Assembly: GCA_013287475.1 (NCBI GenBank)
Contig: JABDDT010000001.1
Span: 1,887-65,886 of the forward strand
Origin: Bacteroidota bacterium
GTDB lineage: Bacteria > Bacteroidota > Bacteroidia > Chitinophagales > Chitinophagaceae
Reading direction: 5' to 3'
Length of the DNA: 64,000 nt
Position 1 is the stretch's first letter, and each line of letters opens with the position of its first letter. The notes beneath the pieces were generated by a model that did no database searches, had not been told where the DNA came from, and saw only the letters and a program-made list of their open reading frames with translations. This document shows positions 8,678 through 18,000 of this stretch, in pieces. Position numbers and translations under genes: made by a program.

Positions 8678-10198
8678 ATGAGCACCATTCGGCGGCAAAG
8701 TATACTTTCTTCTGGAATCATTTATCTTGGCTTTGCCCTGGGTTTTTTAAACACCTATCTGTTTACACGGCAGGGAGGTTTTACCCCTTCTGAATATGGT
8801 CTCTATGGTACCTTTATAGGAGTGGCCAATATCATTAATGCCTTTGCCAATTTCGGCATGCAAGCCTATATTTCTAAATTCTATCCCTACTATCAGGACA
8901 ATCTAAAAGTGAAGGATAATGACATGATGGGCTGGGCCTTTGTCACATCCATATTCGGTTTTATCATGGTCCTTGCTGCCGCTTATATTTTCAAAGGACT
9001 CGTGGTAAGAAAGTTTTCCGCCAACTCTCCGGATTTTGTAAAATATTACGCCTGGGTTTTCCCTCTGGGATTTGGCCTGACTATGTATTCAATTCTGGAA
9101 GCATATGCCTGGCAGATGAGAAAATCCGTATTGACCAGTTTCCTCAAAGAAATGCTTTTCAAACTATTCACCTCTATACTTGCCATTTTTTTCTTCCTGC
9201 ATATAATTCATGATTTTGATTTATTTATTAAATTATTTTCACTGACCTATTTACTATTAGCCATCATTTTACTGGTAGTGCTGATACGTTCAGGAGAAAT
9301 ACACCTGACCCTTCGCGTGAGCAGGGTTTCTAAAAAGTATTTTAAAAAAATCCTTCTGCTTTGCTCATTTATCTGGAGCGGAGGCCTGATTCAGAATATT
9401 GCCTATGTATTTGACAATATTGTGATTGCTGCGGTTATACCGAATGGGCTGGCCATGGCAGGAATATTCAGCCTTGCTGTAAATATTGCCAGCCTGATCC
9501 AGGCGCCTCAAAGAGGAATCATCGCCGCTTCCATCGGTCATCTGTCGCGAGCCTGGAAAGACAAGGACTTCGGAAAAATACAGAGGATTTACCAACGTTC
9601 TTCCATCAATCAGTTGATTTTTTCCTGCGGCATTTTTGCTTTGATATGGATGAATTTTATGGATGGTGTAAAAAACTTTCATTTGCAACCGTCTTATAAA
9701 CAGGCCATGCCTATATTTTTTTACCTCGGAATTTGGCGAATTGTTGATATGGGCACAGGTGTAAATTCACAGATTATCGGTACGTCGACACGTTGGCGTT
9801 TTGAATTTCTTACCGGCATGATCCTTCTTGCCATCACACTTCCTTTGAATTACATAATGGCAAAAAAACTTGGTGTAATAGGGCCAGCTATTGCTACGCT
9901 GATTTCGTATAGCATTTACAATGCTATACGTTACATTTTTCTTTTGAAGAAATTCAGGCTTCAGCCTTTCAGCTATAAATCAGGTTTGACCGTTTTACTG
10001 GCCATATCAGGTTATTTTGTCAGTTACCTATTGTTCAGCCAGATACATGGTTTTGCTGCCATGTTCCTGCGAAGTCTCTGTTTCATTTTAGTTTATATCG
10101 CTGGAATGTTACTGTTAAAATTATCTCCCGATGTAATTCCTGTTTGGAATACTTTTAAAAAGAAACTTGCGATTCCCTATCTTCGCAGCCGCAAATAA
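8678..10198 (+). CDS. Wzx/MATE-like polysaccharide flippase
   Basis: About 506 residues, with hydrophobic segments along the whole length suggesting 12-14 transmembrane helices. The N-terminal stretch (SILSSGIIYLGFALGFLNTY, then SEYGLYGTFIGVANII) and the overall plan match MOP-superfamily polysaccharide biosynthesis proteins, which flip lipid-linked sugars across the inner membrane. The open frame begins at a TTG at 8657, but the ATG at 8678 is the better start; a near-consensus -7 box (CATCTTTG, 8652-8659) lies between. No glycosyltransferase cluster surrounds it, so the cargo is unknown. Confidence 0.85.
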   Translation: MSTIRRQSILSSGIIYLGFALGFLNTYLFTRQGGFTPSEYGLYGTFIGVANIINAFANFGMQAYISKFYPYYQDNLKVKDNDMMGWAFVTSIFGFIMVLAAAYIFKGLVVRKFSANSPDFVKYYAWVFPLGFGLTMYSILEAYAWQMRKSVLTSFLKEMLFKLFTSILAIFFFLHIIHDFDLFIKLFSLTYLLLAIILLVVLIRSGEIHLTLRVSRVSKKYFKKILLLCSFIWSGGLIQNIAYVFDNIVIAAVIPNGLAMAGIFSLAVNIASLIQAPQRGIIAASIGHLSRAWKDKDFGKIQRIYQRSSINQLIFSCGIFALIWMNFMDGVKNFHLQPSYKQAMPIFFYLGIWRIVDMGTGVNSQIIGTSTRWRFEFLTGMILLAITLPLNYIMAKKLGVIGPAIATLISYSIYNAIRYIFLLKKFRLQPFSYKSGLTVLLAISGYFVSYLLFSQIHGFAAMFLRSLCFILVYIAGMLLLKLSPDVIPVWNTFKKKLAIPYLRSRK

Positions 10199-10213
10199 GC
10201 AAAGTTCTTACTC

Positions 10214-11137
10214 ATGATCACGAGACGAAATATCAGGGTCAAAATAATGCAAACCCTGTACTCCCTGGAGGCACAGGATAATCAAAAGACGGGAGATGCG
10301 CAGAGGATCCTGCAAAAGCATTTTGATCAGTCCGGGCAATTACTCATTTATCTTATTTTTTTTCTGACTGAACTTGCGCGTTATGCTGAAACGGATTCTC
10401 TTCGCCGTTCTTCCAAACACCTGCCTTCGGAGCTGGATAAAAATGTAAATACAAAACTTGCGGGGAATCAATTACTATGGAAGATTCTCGAACAGGAATC
10501 CTACCAGAAAATTGTTAAGAAATACAAACCCGAACTGAATGATCATGCGGATATGGTCCGCAAGTTATACCTCGAACTTCGGGATACAGATGTCTACAGA
10601 ACCTATATATCTGAAAACAGTCGTGATCGAAAACCTGAAAAAGAAATCCTGGAATATATTTTCAATGATTTTTTACTGCCCAATGAAGCTTTTGAATCAC
10701 ACCTGGAAGAAATATTTCCGAACTGGGGAGACGATGCTGAGATGATGCAGAAATTGGTTTCGGGATATCTGAACAAAACCACGGCATTTAATTTTGAAGA
10801 AATTGTAAGTCCGGATAAAGCATTATTCGCCCGGGAACTTCTTTCGGCCGTACTGGAAAAAAAAGAAGTTACGATGGAATTGATCCGACCTAAATTAAAA
10901 AACTGGGATGCGGACCGGATTGCCACACTTGACATGATCTTTATGCAGATGGGTGTTTGCGAATTTTTATTTTTCGAAACAATTCCCCCAAAGGTAACCA
11001 TCAACGAATATATTGATCTTGCCAAGGATTACAGTACACCGCTCAGCGGCCAGTTTGTAAATGGAATACTGGATAATATTCATAAAGACCTGGTTACAGA
11101 AAACAAGATGCATAAGGTGAATTTTAAAACCTCCTGA
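10214..11137 (+). CDS. nusB: Transcription antitermination factor NusB
   Basis: At 307 residues this is the long Bacteroidota form. The canonical NusB domain occupies the last 140 or so residues, seen in RIATLDMIFMQMGVCEFLFF and INEYIDLAKDYSTPLSGQFV. The N-terminal half repeats part of the NusB start (ITRRNIRVKIMQTLYSLEAQ) and carries an extra helical region. NusB with NusE (S10) binds boxA RNA to promote antitermination on rRNA operons. It starts 15 bp after the flippase stop, and is followed by DUF1573, yajC and coaE on the same strand. Confidence 0.92.
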   Translation: MITRRNIRVKIMQTLYSLEAQDNQKTGDAQRILQKHFDQSGQLLIYLIFFLTELARYAETDSLRRSSKHLPSELDKNVNTKLAGNQLLWKILEQESYQKIVKKYKPELNDHADMVRKLYLELRDTDVYRTYISENSRDRKPEKEILEYIFNDFLLPNEAFESHLEEIFPNWGDDAEMMQKLVSGYLNKTTAFNFEEIVSPDKALFARELLSAVLEKKEVTMELIRPKLKNWDADRIATLDMIFMQMGVCEFLFFETIPPKVTINEYIDLAKDYSTPLSGQFVNGILDNIHKDLVTENKMHKVNFKTS

Positions 11138-11152
11138 TCCATGACAGGTTTT
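11126..11152 (+). terminator. Possible terminator at nusB end
   Basis: AAAACCT (11126-11132) can pair with AGGTTTT (11146-11152), with a 13-base loop, followed by T-rich sequence. The stem is short and overlaps the nusB stop. Confidence 0.4.
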
Positions 11153-11157
11153 TTATA

Positions 11158-11165
11158 TAGGTTTG
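11158..11165 (+). promoter_or_regulatory. -7 promoter box TAGGTTTG
   Basis: TAGGTTTG matches TAnnTTTG and lies 16 bp before the ATG at 11182 of the DUF1573 lipoprotein gene. It makes that gene independent of nusB. Confidence 0.6.
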
Positions 11166-11181
11166 CAAAAAATAACAGGTG

Positions 11182-11622
11182 ATGCGCAATGCTATTTTGG
11201 CTTTATTTGTAGTCTCTTTTCTGTTTTCCTGCAGGGAAAACGATTCGAAGCAAAAAGTATCCGGCTCTATGCAGCTTCCCAAAGACAGCAGTCTTTTTAC
11301 GAAAATCACCTGGCTTGATTCAACCAGTCGGGATTACGGAACGATTCCGGAAGGACAGAAACTGGAAGTGGCATATCGATTTTTGAATTCAGGTGATAAA
11401 CCGCTGATCATAGCCAGAGTACAGCCCAGTTGCGGATGTACCATAGCCGAACAACCTGATGAACCTATCATGCCAGGGAAGGAAGGTATTATTAAAGCTT
11501 CTTTCAATAGTGAGGGCCGGATAGGTATCAATCATAAAAAATTGTACGTGTTTGCCAATACAAAAGGCTCACAAAGTAACGAAGTGCAGTTTAATGTTGT
11601 GGTTCAGAAGAAAAAATGGTAA
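11182..11622 (+). CDS. DUF1573 lipoprotein
   Basis: A 146-residue exported lipoprotein. The ATG at 11182 directly follows a GTG at 11179 and fits the -7 box at 11158. The SPII signal ends in FLFSC (Cys17). The mature part is one DUF1573 domain, an Ig-like fold: DYGTIPEGQKLEVAYRF, then the typical NSGDKPLIIARVQPSCGCT with two Cys, then PGKEGIIKASFNS. Function is unknown; the domain resembles chaperone-like ASH/MSP modules. It sits 27 bp before yajC. Confidence 0.9.
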   Translation: MRNAILALFVVSFLFSCRENDSKQKVSGSMQLPKDSSLFTKITWLDSTSRDYGTIPEGQKLEVAYRFLNSGDKPLIIARVQPSCGCTIAEQPDEPIMPGKEGIIKASFNSEGRIGINHKKLYVFANTKGSQSNEVQFNVVVQKKKW

Positions 11623-11649
11623 GGTAGATCTTAAAATAAAAACAATACA

Positions 11650-11988
11650 ATGAGTCATTCAGTTATTTTATTACAGTCAGCGCCGGGAGGCGGTAGTTTG
11701 CAATTACTTCTTATTGGAGGTATGATACTCGTGTTTTGGTTATTCATGATACGGCCACAAGCTAAAAAAGCAAAACAGGCTAAGACATTCCAGCAGAATA
11801 TGCAAAAAGGTGATAAGATTGTTACAATTGCAGGCATTCATGGTACTATCAATAAAGTGAATGAGGATGGTACAATCATGTTGGAAACCAGTCCGGGCAG
11901 TTACATGAAAATTGAAAAAACTGCTATTTCAATTGAGTGGACTCAAAATATCAATAAACCAGCGGTGGCAGTCACTGATAAAAAATAA
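11650..11988 (+). CDS. yajC: Sec translocase accessory subunit YajC
   Basis: A 112-residue inner-membrane protein with a single N-terminal helix (about 18-36, LQLLLIGGMILVFWLFM) followed by the conserved RPQAKKAKQ and the cytoplasmic part GDKIVTIAGIHGTINKVNED. YajC associates with SecDF and YidC. secDF itself is 3 kb downstream, separated by coaE, the aminotransferase and the DUF4397 gene. A strong terminator follows directly. Confidence 0.95.
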   Translation: MSHSVILLQSAPGGGSLQLLLIGGMILVFWLFMIRPQAKKAKQAKTFQQNMQKGDKIVTIAGIHGTINKVNEDGTIMLETSPGSYMKIEKTAISIEWTQNINKPAVAVTDKK

Positions 11989-12003
11989 TTTGATAATTTT
12001 TTG

Positions 12004-12032
12004 AACGCTTCCGGGGCCGGAAGCGTTATTTT
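12004..12032 (+). terminator. Rho-independent terminator after yajC
   Basis: A GC-rich stem pairs AACGCTTCC (12004-12012) with GGAAGCGTT (12019-12027) around a small loop; ATTTTTTATTT follows. Confidence 0.88.
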
Positions 12033-12047
12033 TTATTTAGATATGAC

Positions 12048-12647
12048 ATGCTTAAAATCGGATTAACCGGCGGTATCGGGTCAGGGAAAACGACAGTCGC
12101 ACAAATATTTGAAGTGCTGGCTATTCCGGTTTATTATGCCGATAAGGCAGCGAAGGATCTGATGAATCAGGATCCTGAATTAAAAAAACAAATCATTTCT
12201 GCATTTGGCAAGAATGTTTATAAAGAAGGAGTACTCGACCGGAGTTATCTCGGTGGAATGGTTTTCGCTGACGCGGAAAAGCTTTCGTTGCTTAATTCAT
12301 TTGTACACCCGGTAACATTTCGCCATGCATCTTCCTGGATGCAAAATCAAAAAACATCTTATGCAGTAAAGGAAGCGGCCCTGATATTTGAAGCAGGGCT
12401 GGAGAATTTTTTTGATTATATCATCGGCGTGACTGCGCCGGAATCTCTCCGTCTGGAAAGGGTTATGAACAGGGATCTATCTTCTAAAGAAAGTGTATTG
12501 CAACGCATGGCTCAGCAAATGGATGAAAAAGAAAAAATTTCAAGATGTGATTTCGTAATAATTAATGACGAAAAACAGGCTCTTTTACCGCAGGTGCTGG
12601 AGATTCACAAAACTTTACTTTCTAAGAAAAATAAAAAGAATATGTAA
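12048..12647 (+). CDS. coaE: Dephospho-CoA kinase
   Basis: A 199-residue P-loop kinase for the last step of coenzyme A synthesis (ATP-dependent 3' phosphorylation of dephospho-CoA). The Walker A motif is GLTGGIGSGKTTV near residues 5-17. The CoaE-type YYADKAAKDLM (acceptor binding) follows near 31-41, then the lid region EAALIFEAGLENFFDYIIGV. Length is normal. The gene sits between two hairpins and is probably monocistronic. Confidence 0.95.
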   Translation: MLKIGLTGGIGSGKTTVAQIFEVLAIPVYYADKAAKDLMNQDPELKKQIISAFGKNVYKEGVLDRSYLGGMVFADAEKLSLLNSFVHPVTFRHASSWMQNQKTSYAVKEAALIFEAGLENFFDYIIGVTAPESLRLERVMNRDLSSKESVLQRMAQQMDEKEKISRCDFVIINDEKQALLPQVLEIHKTLLSKKNKKNM

Positions 12648-12648
12648 T

Positions 12649-12681
12649 AGTGTGGTAGTGCGTCTTTTCAACTTCCACACT
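12649..12681 (+). terminator. Candidate terminator of coaE
   Basis: GTGTGG (12650-12655) pairs with CCACAC (12675-12680), extended by one A-T pair. T-rich sequence follows. It lies just after the coaE stop, in the gap to the convergent aminotransferase gene. Confidence 0.4.
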
Positions 12682-12690
12682 TTAGCAATT

Positions 12691-13881
12691 TTATTTTAGT
12701 TTAGTAAGTGCATCTTTAATCCTAGCCCAGGCACGCTCAATATTTGTCATACTATTCGCGAATGAAAACCTAATACAACGGGGTTCTCCGAATGCATCAC
12801 CCATAACTGATGAAACATGGGCCGTATTTAATAAATACATGCAGAGGTCGTTTGAATTTTTAATAGTGGTTACACCATCAGACTTTCCAAAGAAAAAAGA
12901 AATATCGGGGAAAATATAAAATGCGCCTTCCGGATTGAAACATTTAATACCGGGTATCCCGTCTACAAGTTCCATCGTTTTCTCCCTTCTTCGTCTGAAT
13001 TCTTCCACCATTTCAAAACTCGGTTTAAGATCTGTAGTAAGCGCAGTTACGGCAGCTTTCTGAGTAATTGAATTAGTGGCACTCGTAAATTGTCCCTGTA
13101 ATTTCTCACATGCTTTTGCAATTTCAACTGATGCAGCTATATACCCCAATCTCCATCCCGTCATGGCAAACCCTTTGCTCAGGCCGTTTACTATTACGAT
13201 CCTGTCTTTAAGATCGCTGAACTGCGCGATACTCTCATGTTTTCCTACAAAATCAATATACTCATAGATCTCATCAGAAATTATGGCAACTTCCGGATGT
13301 TTTCTGAATATGACAGCCAACACTTCCAGTTCATTTTTGCTGTAAACAGCTCCTGAAGGATTGCAGGGTGAAGAAAATAAGAAAGCTTTTGTTTTCGGTG
13401 TAATGGCTGCCTCTAATTGCGTAGGCGTAATTTTAAAACCAGATTCCAGGCTTGTGTGCACTTCCACAACTTTCCCGCGCGCAATTTTTACGAGTTCAGA
13501 ATATGTAACCCAATATGGTGTAGGGATAATCACTTCATCACCATCGTCAACGAGTGCAAGCAAGGTATTAGCAAGGCTTTGTTTGGCCCCTGTTGAGGCA
13601 ACAATTTGTTCAGGTTTATAATCCAGGTTATTATCTCTTTTCAACTTTTCACAAATGGCCTGACGCAGGTCAAGATATCCCGGTACAGGTGTATAATGAC
13701 TCCAGTTATCATCAATTGCTTTTTTTGCAGCTTCTTTAATATGTTGTGGTGTATCAAAATCAGGTTCACCAACGCTGAGGTCAATGACATCTACTCCCTG
13801 TGCGCGCAGTTCACGGCTGAGTTTAGCCATTTTCAAAGTTTCCGGTTCACTGAAACGAGATAAAATTGAGGATAGTTGCAT
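12691..13881 (-). CDS. Aspartate-type PLP aminotransferase (class I/II)
   Basis: A 396-residue fold-type I aminotransferase, most like the Iγ aspartate aminotransferases. PLP-binding features: Lys236 in LSKGFAMTGWRLGYIA, the NPSGAVYS motif for the pyridine ring, SDEIYEYI, and the carboxylate-binding Arg in RCIRFSFANS near the C-terminus. It should interconvert aspartate/2-oxoglutarate and oxaloacetate/glutamate; some relatives also act on prephenate, which cannot be decided here. It has its own promoter (-7 box at 13910-13917). Confidence 0.92.
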   Translation of the reverse strand: MQLSSILSRFSEPETLKMAKLSRELRAQGVDVIDLSVGEPDFDTPQHIKEAAKKAIDDNWSHYTPVPGYLDLRQAICEKLKRDNNLDYKPEQIVASTGAKQSLANTLLALVDDGDEVIIPTPYWVTYSELVKIARGKVVEVHTSLESGFKITPTQLEAAITPKTKAFLFSSPCNPSGAVYSKNELEVLAVIFRKHPEVAIISDEIYEYIDFVGKHESIAQFSDLKDRIVIVNGLSKGFAMTGWRLGYIAASVEIAKACEKLQGQFTSATNSITQKAAVTALTTDLKPSFEMVEEFRRRREKTMELVDGIPGIKCFNPEGAFYIFPDISFFFGKSDGVTTIKNSNDLCMYLLNTAHVSSVMGDAFGEPRCIRFSFANSMTNIERAWARIKDALTKLK

Positions 13882-13900
13882 AGTGATTCTTTACGATTTA

Positions 13901-13917
13901 TTGCGGCCGCAAATGTA
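13901..13917 (-). promoter_or_regulatory. Aminotransferase promoter with overlapping palindrome
   Basis: Read on the minus strand, TACATTTG (13910-13917) matches the -7 consensus. Its end overlaps a perfect 12-bp palindrome TTGCGGCCGCAA (13901-13912), which covers the expected transcription start and could be an operator. Confidence 0.55.
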
Positions 13918-13937
13918 CCTCTTTTTTTAAAACCGTG

Positions 13938-14000
13938 TACGTTTTTACGTGTAACGCCCAACGCCTAAAGCTCTACGCGAAACGCGTAATGCCAAATGCA
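13938..14000 (+). repeat. Degenerate 7-bp periodic array, left arm
   Basis: About nine consecutive heptamers, with period exactly 7 and a drifting consensus TAACGCC. Examples in register are TTACGTG, TAACGCC, CAACGCC, TAAAGCT, CTACGCG, AAACGCG, TAATGCC and AAATGCA. The stretch 13960-13983 is an inverted copy of 14088-14111 with two mismatches. Confidence 0.75.
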
Positions 14001-14069
14001 GAATAATATGAGATTATTCACGATAGATCATTTGTAATTAAAATAACTCTGGAAATAATTTCCGATCAT

Positions 14070-14111
14070 ATCAATTACACGTTAGGTGTTTCGCGTTAAG
14101 CTTTAGGCGTT
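14070..14111 (-). repeat. Degenerate 7-bp periodic array, right (inverted) arm
   Basis: On the minus strand the heptamers read AACGCCT, AAAGCTT, AACGCGA, AACACCT, AACGTGT, AATTGAT. This is the same unit family as at 13938-14000 but inverted. The array ends 5 bp from the stop of the DUF4397 gene. Confidence 0.75.
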
Positions 14112-14115
14112 CGGC

Positions 14116-14943
14116 TTAATTAACCCTCACTGATTTTATCATCAATTTATTTTGCTGGGAATTAGGTGAATCAAGAAATCCCTGCAGGTAAACATTATAA
14201 CTTTTGGTGCTATCGAACTGAAGGCTATCCAGTCGTATAAAATTCGTACTATCCAGACTTGGATTCAAGCTGTCTATTCTTGGATTAGAGCTGTCTGTAA
14301 AAGCAAAAATCTGGTTTGTTCCGATATGTACTAATTGGCTGAAAGTGTAAAGACCCGGATTCGGATTGTATCCTATAAAAGGAGTAATTCCTGTGATTAT
14401 TGTATCTCTTACAGAGATATGGAAAGTATCAATAAGATAATCGTTCTTATAAATAAGTTTGAGACCTATGTATGAACCCGGAGAAAAATTCATAAACCGG
14501 ATTGTCGTGAACGTATCGTATCGAACAGGCGGATTGTCCTGTAAAATGATAAGCGTTGTGGAATTGGAATTCAAAGTATCGAAAAAAAAGATACTGTAAT
14601 GGCCTCCCTGTTGAAATGCTGCATTTCCATGTATGTTCATACTTGTATCCTGCGCCAGGAATATATTCATATCACTGATCCTTGAGATGGTTGTATCGTA
14701 TGGATTTCCATCTATTCCGGTAGTCAGACCAAAAGCGAGTGGGTTGGAATATAAAAGAGTTCCATCTATCGTCATAGAAACCGGGCCAACGCCATAAGCA
14801 ACATGCGTAAGTCCTACAAATGACTTATTTGCATTGATATTTGCGGATTTATTGCAGGAAAACAGGCTCAAAGCCAGGAGCTGGAAACTGAAAGCTTTTA
14901 ATTTGTTACAGAAAGATATGGGTCTGAACTTGTTAAAAATCAT
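14116..14943 (-). CDS. DUF4397 lipoprotein
   Basis: A 275-residue exported protein with a DUF4397 core (VGLTHVAYGVGPVSMTIDG, then YSIFFFDTLN and a second strand set around residue 140). Such proteins are common surface or periplasmic lipoproteins of unknown function in Bacteroidota. The signal runs to about residue 30, where LSLFSC offers a weak lipobox. The DNA coding the hydrophobic signal core (14863-14904) is itself made of heptamers such as AAAGCCA and AAAGCTT. The gene is divergent from secDF. The exact start is uncertain. Confidence 0.8.
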   Translation of the reverse strand: MIFNKFRPISFCNKLKAFSFQLLALSLFSCNKSANINANKSFVGLTHVAYGVGPVSMTIDGTLLYSNPLAFGLTTGIDGNPYDTTISRISDMNIFLAQDTSMNIHGNAAFQQGGHYSIFFFDTLNSNSTTLIILQDNPPVRYDTFTTIRFMNFSPGSYIGLKLIYKNDYLIDTFHISVRDTIITGITPFIGYNPNPGLYTFSQLVHIGTNQIFAFTDSSNPRIDSLNPSLDSTNFIRLDSLQFDSTKSYNVYLQGFLDSPNSQQNKLMIKSVRVN

Positions 14944-15047
14944 GAATTCGTGCCGATTAATTTGATTTTATCTTTTTATAGCGTGAAAATAGCAAAACAA
15001 GGCATCTTATCCATCGTCTTAACATTTTAGTTATCAATTGGAAAACC

Positions 15048-15055
15048 TATCTTTG
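15048..15055 (+). promoter_or_regulatory. -7 promoter box TATCTTTG of secDF
   Basis: TATCTTTG matches TAnnTTTG and lies 26 bp before the secDF start codon; a T-rich stretch lies about 20 bp upstream. Confidence 0.6.
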
Positions 15056-15081
15056 CCGCTCTTAAAAAAAACCGAAAACCA

Positions 15082-18000
15082 ATGAGAGCGCTGGTTAGCA
15101 TATTTGCAAGCTTACTGATTGTCATTTCCCTTTACCAACTGTCTTTTACCTGGTTTGTGAATAAACACGAATCTGCAATGACGCAGAAAGCCGAACGTTT
15201 TGTTAAAAACAATTATCCATCTCCGGAAATAAAATATCCTGGTAATAAAGATGCCGAGGTCCTATATAAAGACAGTCTTAGTTTGCTGGTACGTGAGCGT
15301 ACTCAAAAACTACTGGATTCAACCAAGGATACCAAGATAACCTGGTGGGGAACCACTTACCAGAAATCCAAAGAAAGCGAACTTTTGCTGGGTCTGGATT
15401 TACAGGGTGGAATCAATGTAACCCTTGATATTGAACTCGAAGGACTAATTAAGGGACTTGCCAACAATCCCCGCGATGCAAGTCTTGTGAAGGCTATACA
15501 ATTAGCTGATCAGAAAAAATTAACCAATGGAGGCGCTAACTATATTGATCTTTTCTCTCAGGCTTTCAAAGAAGTCAATCCCGGAACCAAACTCGCCCCG
15601 CTTTTTGCGAATTCAAACAGGAACAAACTAAAGTTTGAATCATCAGATGGTGACGTAATTAGTTATTTGCATGACCAGGCGTCAGCCGGGATGAAACAAA
15701 CCTACCAGGTACTCACAAAACGTATTGATAAATTCGGCGTTTCTCAGCCAAATATCCAATTGGATGAAAATAAAGGAATCATAAGTGTCGAACTTGCAGG
15801 AGCAACAGATCCTGACCGTGTAAGAAAATATCTTCAGTCATCTGCCAACCTTCAGTTTTGGGAAGTATATAATATTTCTGAATTGGCAACTCCTTTTCAA
15901 AATGCTGAAAAAATACTTCAGAAATACCTGAATGGAGTTAAAGATTCCGCCTTGTTGGCCTCTCAGGATTCTACTGCTGACAGCGTCTCACTCAACAGGA
16001 ATCCATTGCGCATCATGCGTTTCATTCAACCGACCCAGGATGCAAAAGGACAGGTTCGCTACGCTTCGGCAATTGCTACCCCTCTTCTTAAAGATACACC
16101 TACAATTAACAATTATCTTAATATTCCAGTTGCGCGAAACCAGTTCCCCGCCAATTTAAAATTCATGTGGGGTAAACAGGAATACGATGAAAACGGCAAA
16201 GCATACCCTTATCTCGAACTCTATGCAATCAAAACAGTTCCAGGGAGCGACAAGGCAAAATTGGAAGGTGAAGTCATCACCGATGCGCGCCAGGATTATG
16301 ATCCTGTAACAGGAGGTGTGGTTGTTGAAATGAGTATGAATAAACATGGTGCCGATGTCTGGGCCAAGATGACTACGGATAATGTTGGCCTTCCGATCGC
16401 AATTACGCTCGACGAAGTTGTTTATTCAGCACCTTATGTAAATGGTCCTATTACCGGCGGGAATTCCCAAATTTCCATGGGTAACAGAAATACGGGACAA
16501 ACTGTAAATGAAGCAACAGATCTGGCCAATATATTAAAAAGTGGTAAGCTGAACGCTCCTGCACGGATAGTACAGGAACAGGTTGTTGGTCCTACACTTG
16601 GTAAAGCCGCCGTAAAAGGCGGGGCATTGGCTTTCGGTATTTCTTTCCTGGTAATTTTTACCCTGATGCTGGTTTACTATAATACAGCCGGATGGGTTGC
16701 AAATATTGCATTAATATTAAACTTGTTATTTACCATCGGAATCCTGAGCGCAATGCACGCAACACTTACCGCACCAGGTATAGCTGGTCTCGTATTGACG
16801 ATTGGTATGGCAGTTGACACGAACGTAATCATCTTCGAAAGAATCAAGGAGGAACTGACGCGGGGAAAAAGTTATCAGCTGGCAGTAAATGACGGATACC
16901 GTCGCTCCCTGGCACCTGTACTCGATGCGCACGTAACCACTTTCCTGACTGCAGCTATACTCGCTTATTTCGGACTCGGACCCGTCCTGGGATTCGCAAC
17001 CACGCAAATGCTGGGTATCTCATTATCCTTATTCTGCGGAATCCTTGTTTCCAGAATGGTAACTGATTTCTACACAAATAAGAACAGGCATTTTCAATAT
17101 TTCACGGGCATTTCAAAAAAAGTATTCCAACATGCAAACTTTAAATTCATTGAATTCCGCAAAATAACATATGGCATTTCTGCCATCGTGTTATTGCTCG
17201 GAATTTCTGCTTATTTCCACGGATTTCAGAAAGGAGTTGAATTTCAGGGTGGAAGAAGTTATATCGTAAACTTCCACAAGCCATTGAATGAACAGGAAGT
17301 TAAAGATGCACTGAATCTGCAATGGGGAAAATATCCCGAAGTAAAAACCTATGGATCTAATCAACAGTTTGAAATCACTACTGATTACTTGGTAAACCGG
17401 GAAGGTTCTGCGGCAGATTCAACGGTCGCAAACAAAATGTTTGCAGGTTTGCAGAAATTTTTACCTGCAGGGACAACAGCGCAGGAATTTACTTCAACCA
17501 ATAAATTCATCCAGCAATCCAAAAAAGTAGGTGCTTCCATCTCGGACGATCTTAAAGCCGGTGCAGTTAAAGCCACTATTTTTGCACTGATCGCGATTTT
17601 CATCTACATTTTCATACGTTTCCGGGACTGGAGATATTCACTTGGTACCATTATCGCCTTATTGCATGACGTGCTTGTCGTATTGGCGGTGTTTTCCTTT
17701 CTTCCGTCTGTAGTTCCTTTCCCATTGGAAATAGACCAGCATTTTATTGCAGCTATCCTGACGGTAATCGGATTTTCCATGAATGATACCGTAATCGTAT
17801 TTGACAGAATACGGGAAGACAGTCGTATCCTGCGTGGTAAAACAAAAGCAGAAATTATTAATAAGGCGGTCAATGAAACCCTCCCGAGAACAGTCATGAC
17901 CTCCCTGACGGTCTTTCTGACTATTCTGATTCTCTTCCTTGTTGGCGGAGAAGTAACCAAAGGATTTGCCTTTGCTATGCTGATCGGTGTTATTACCGGA

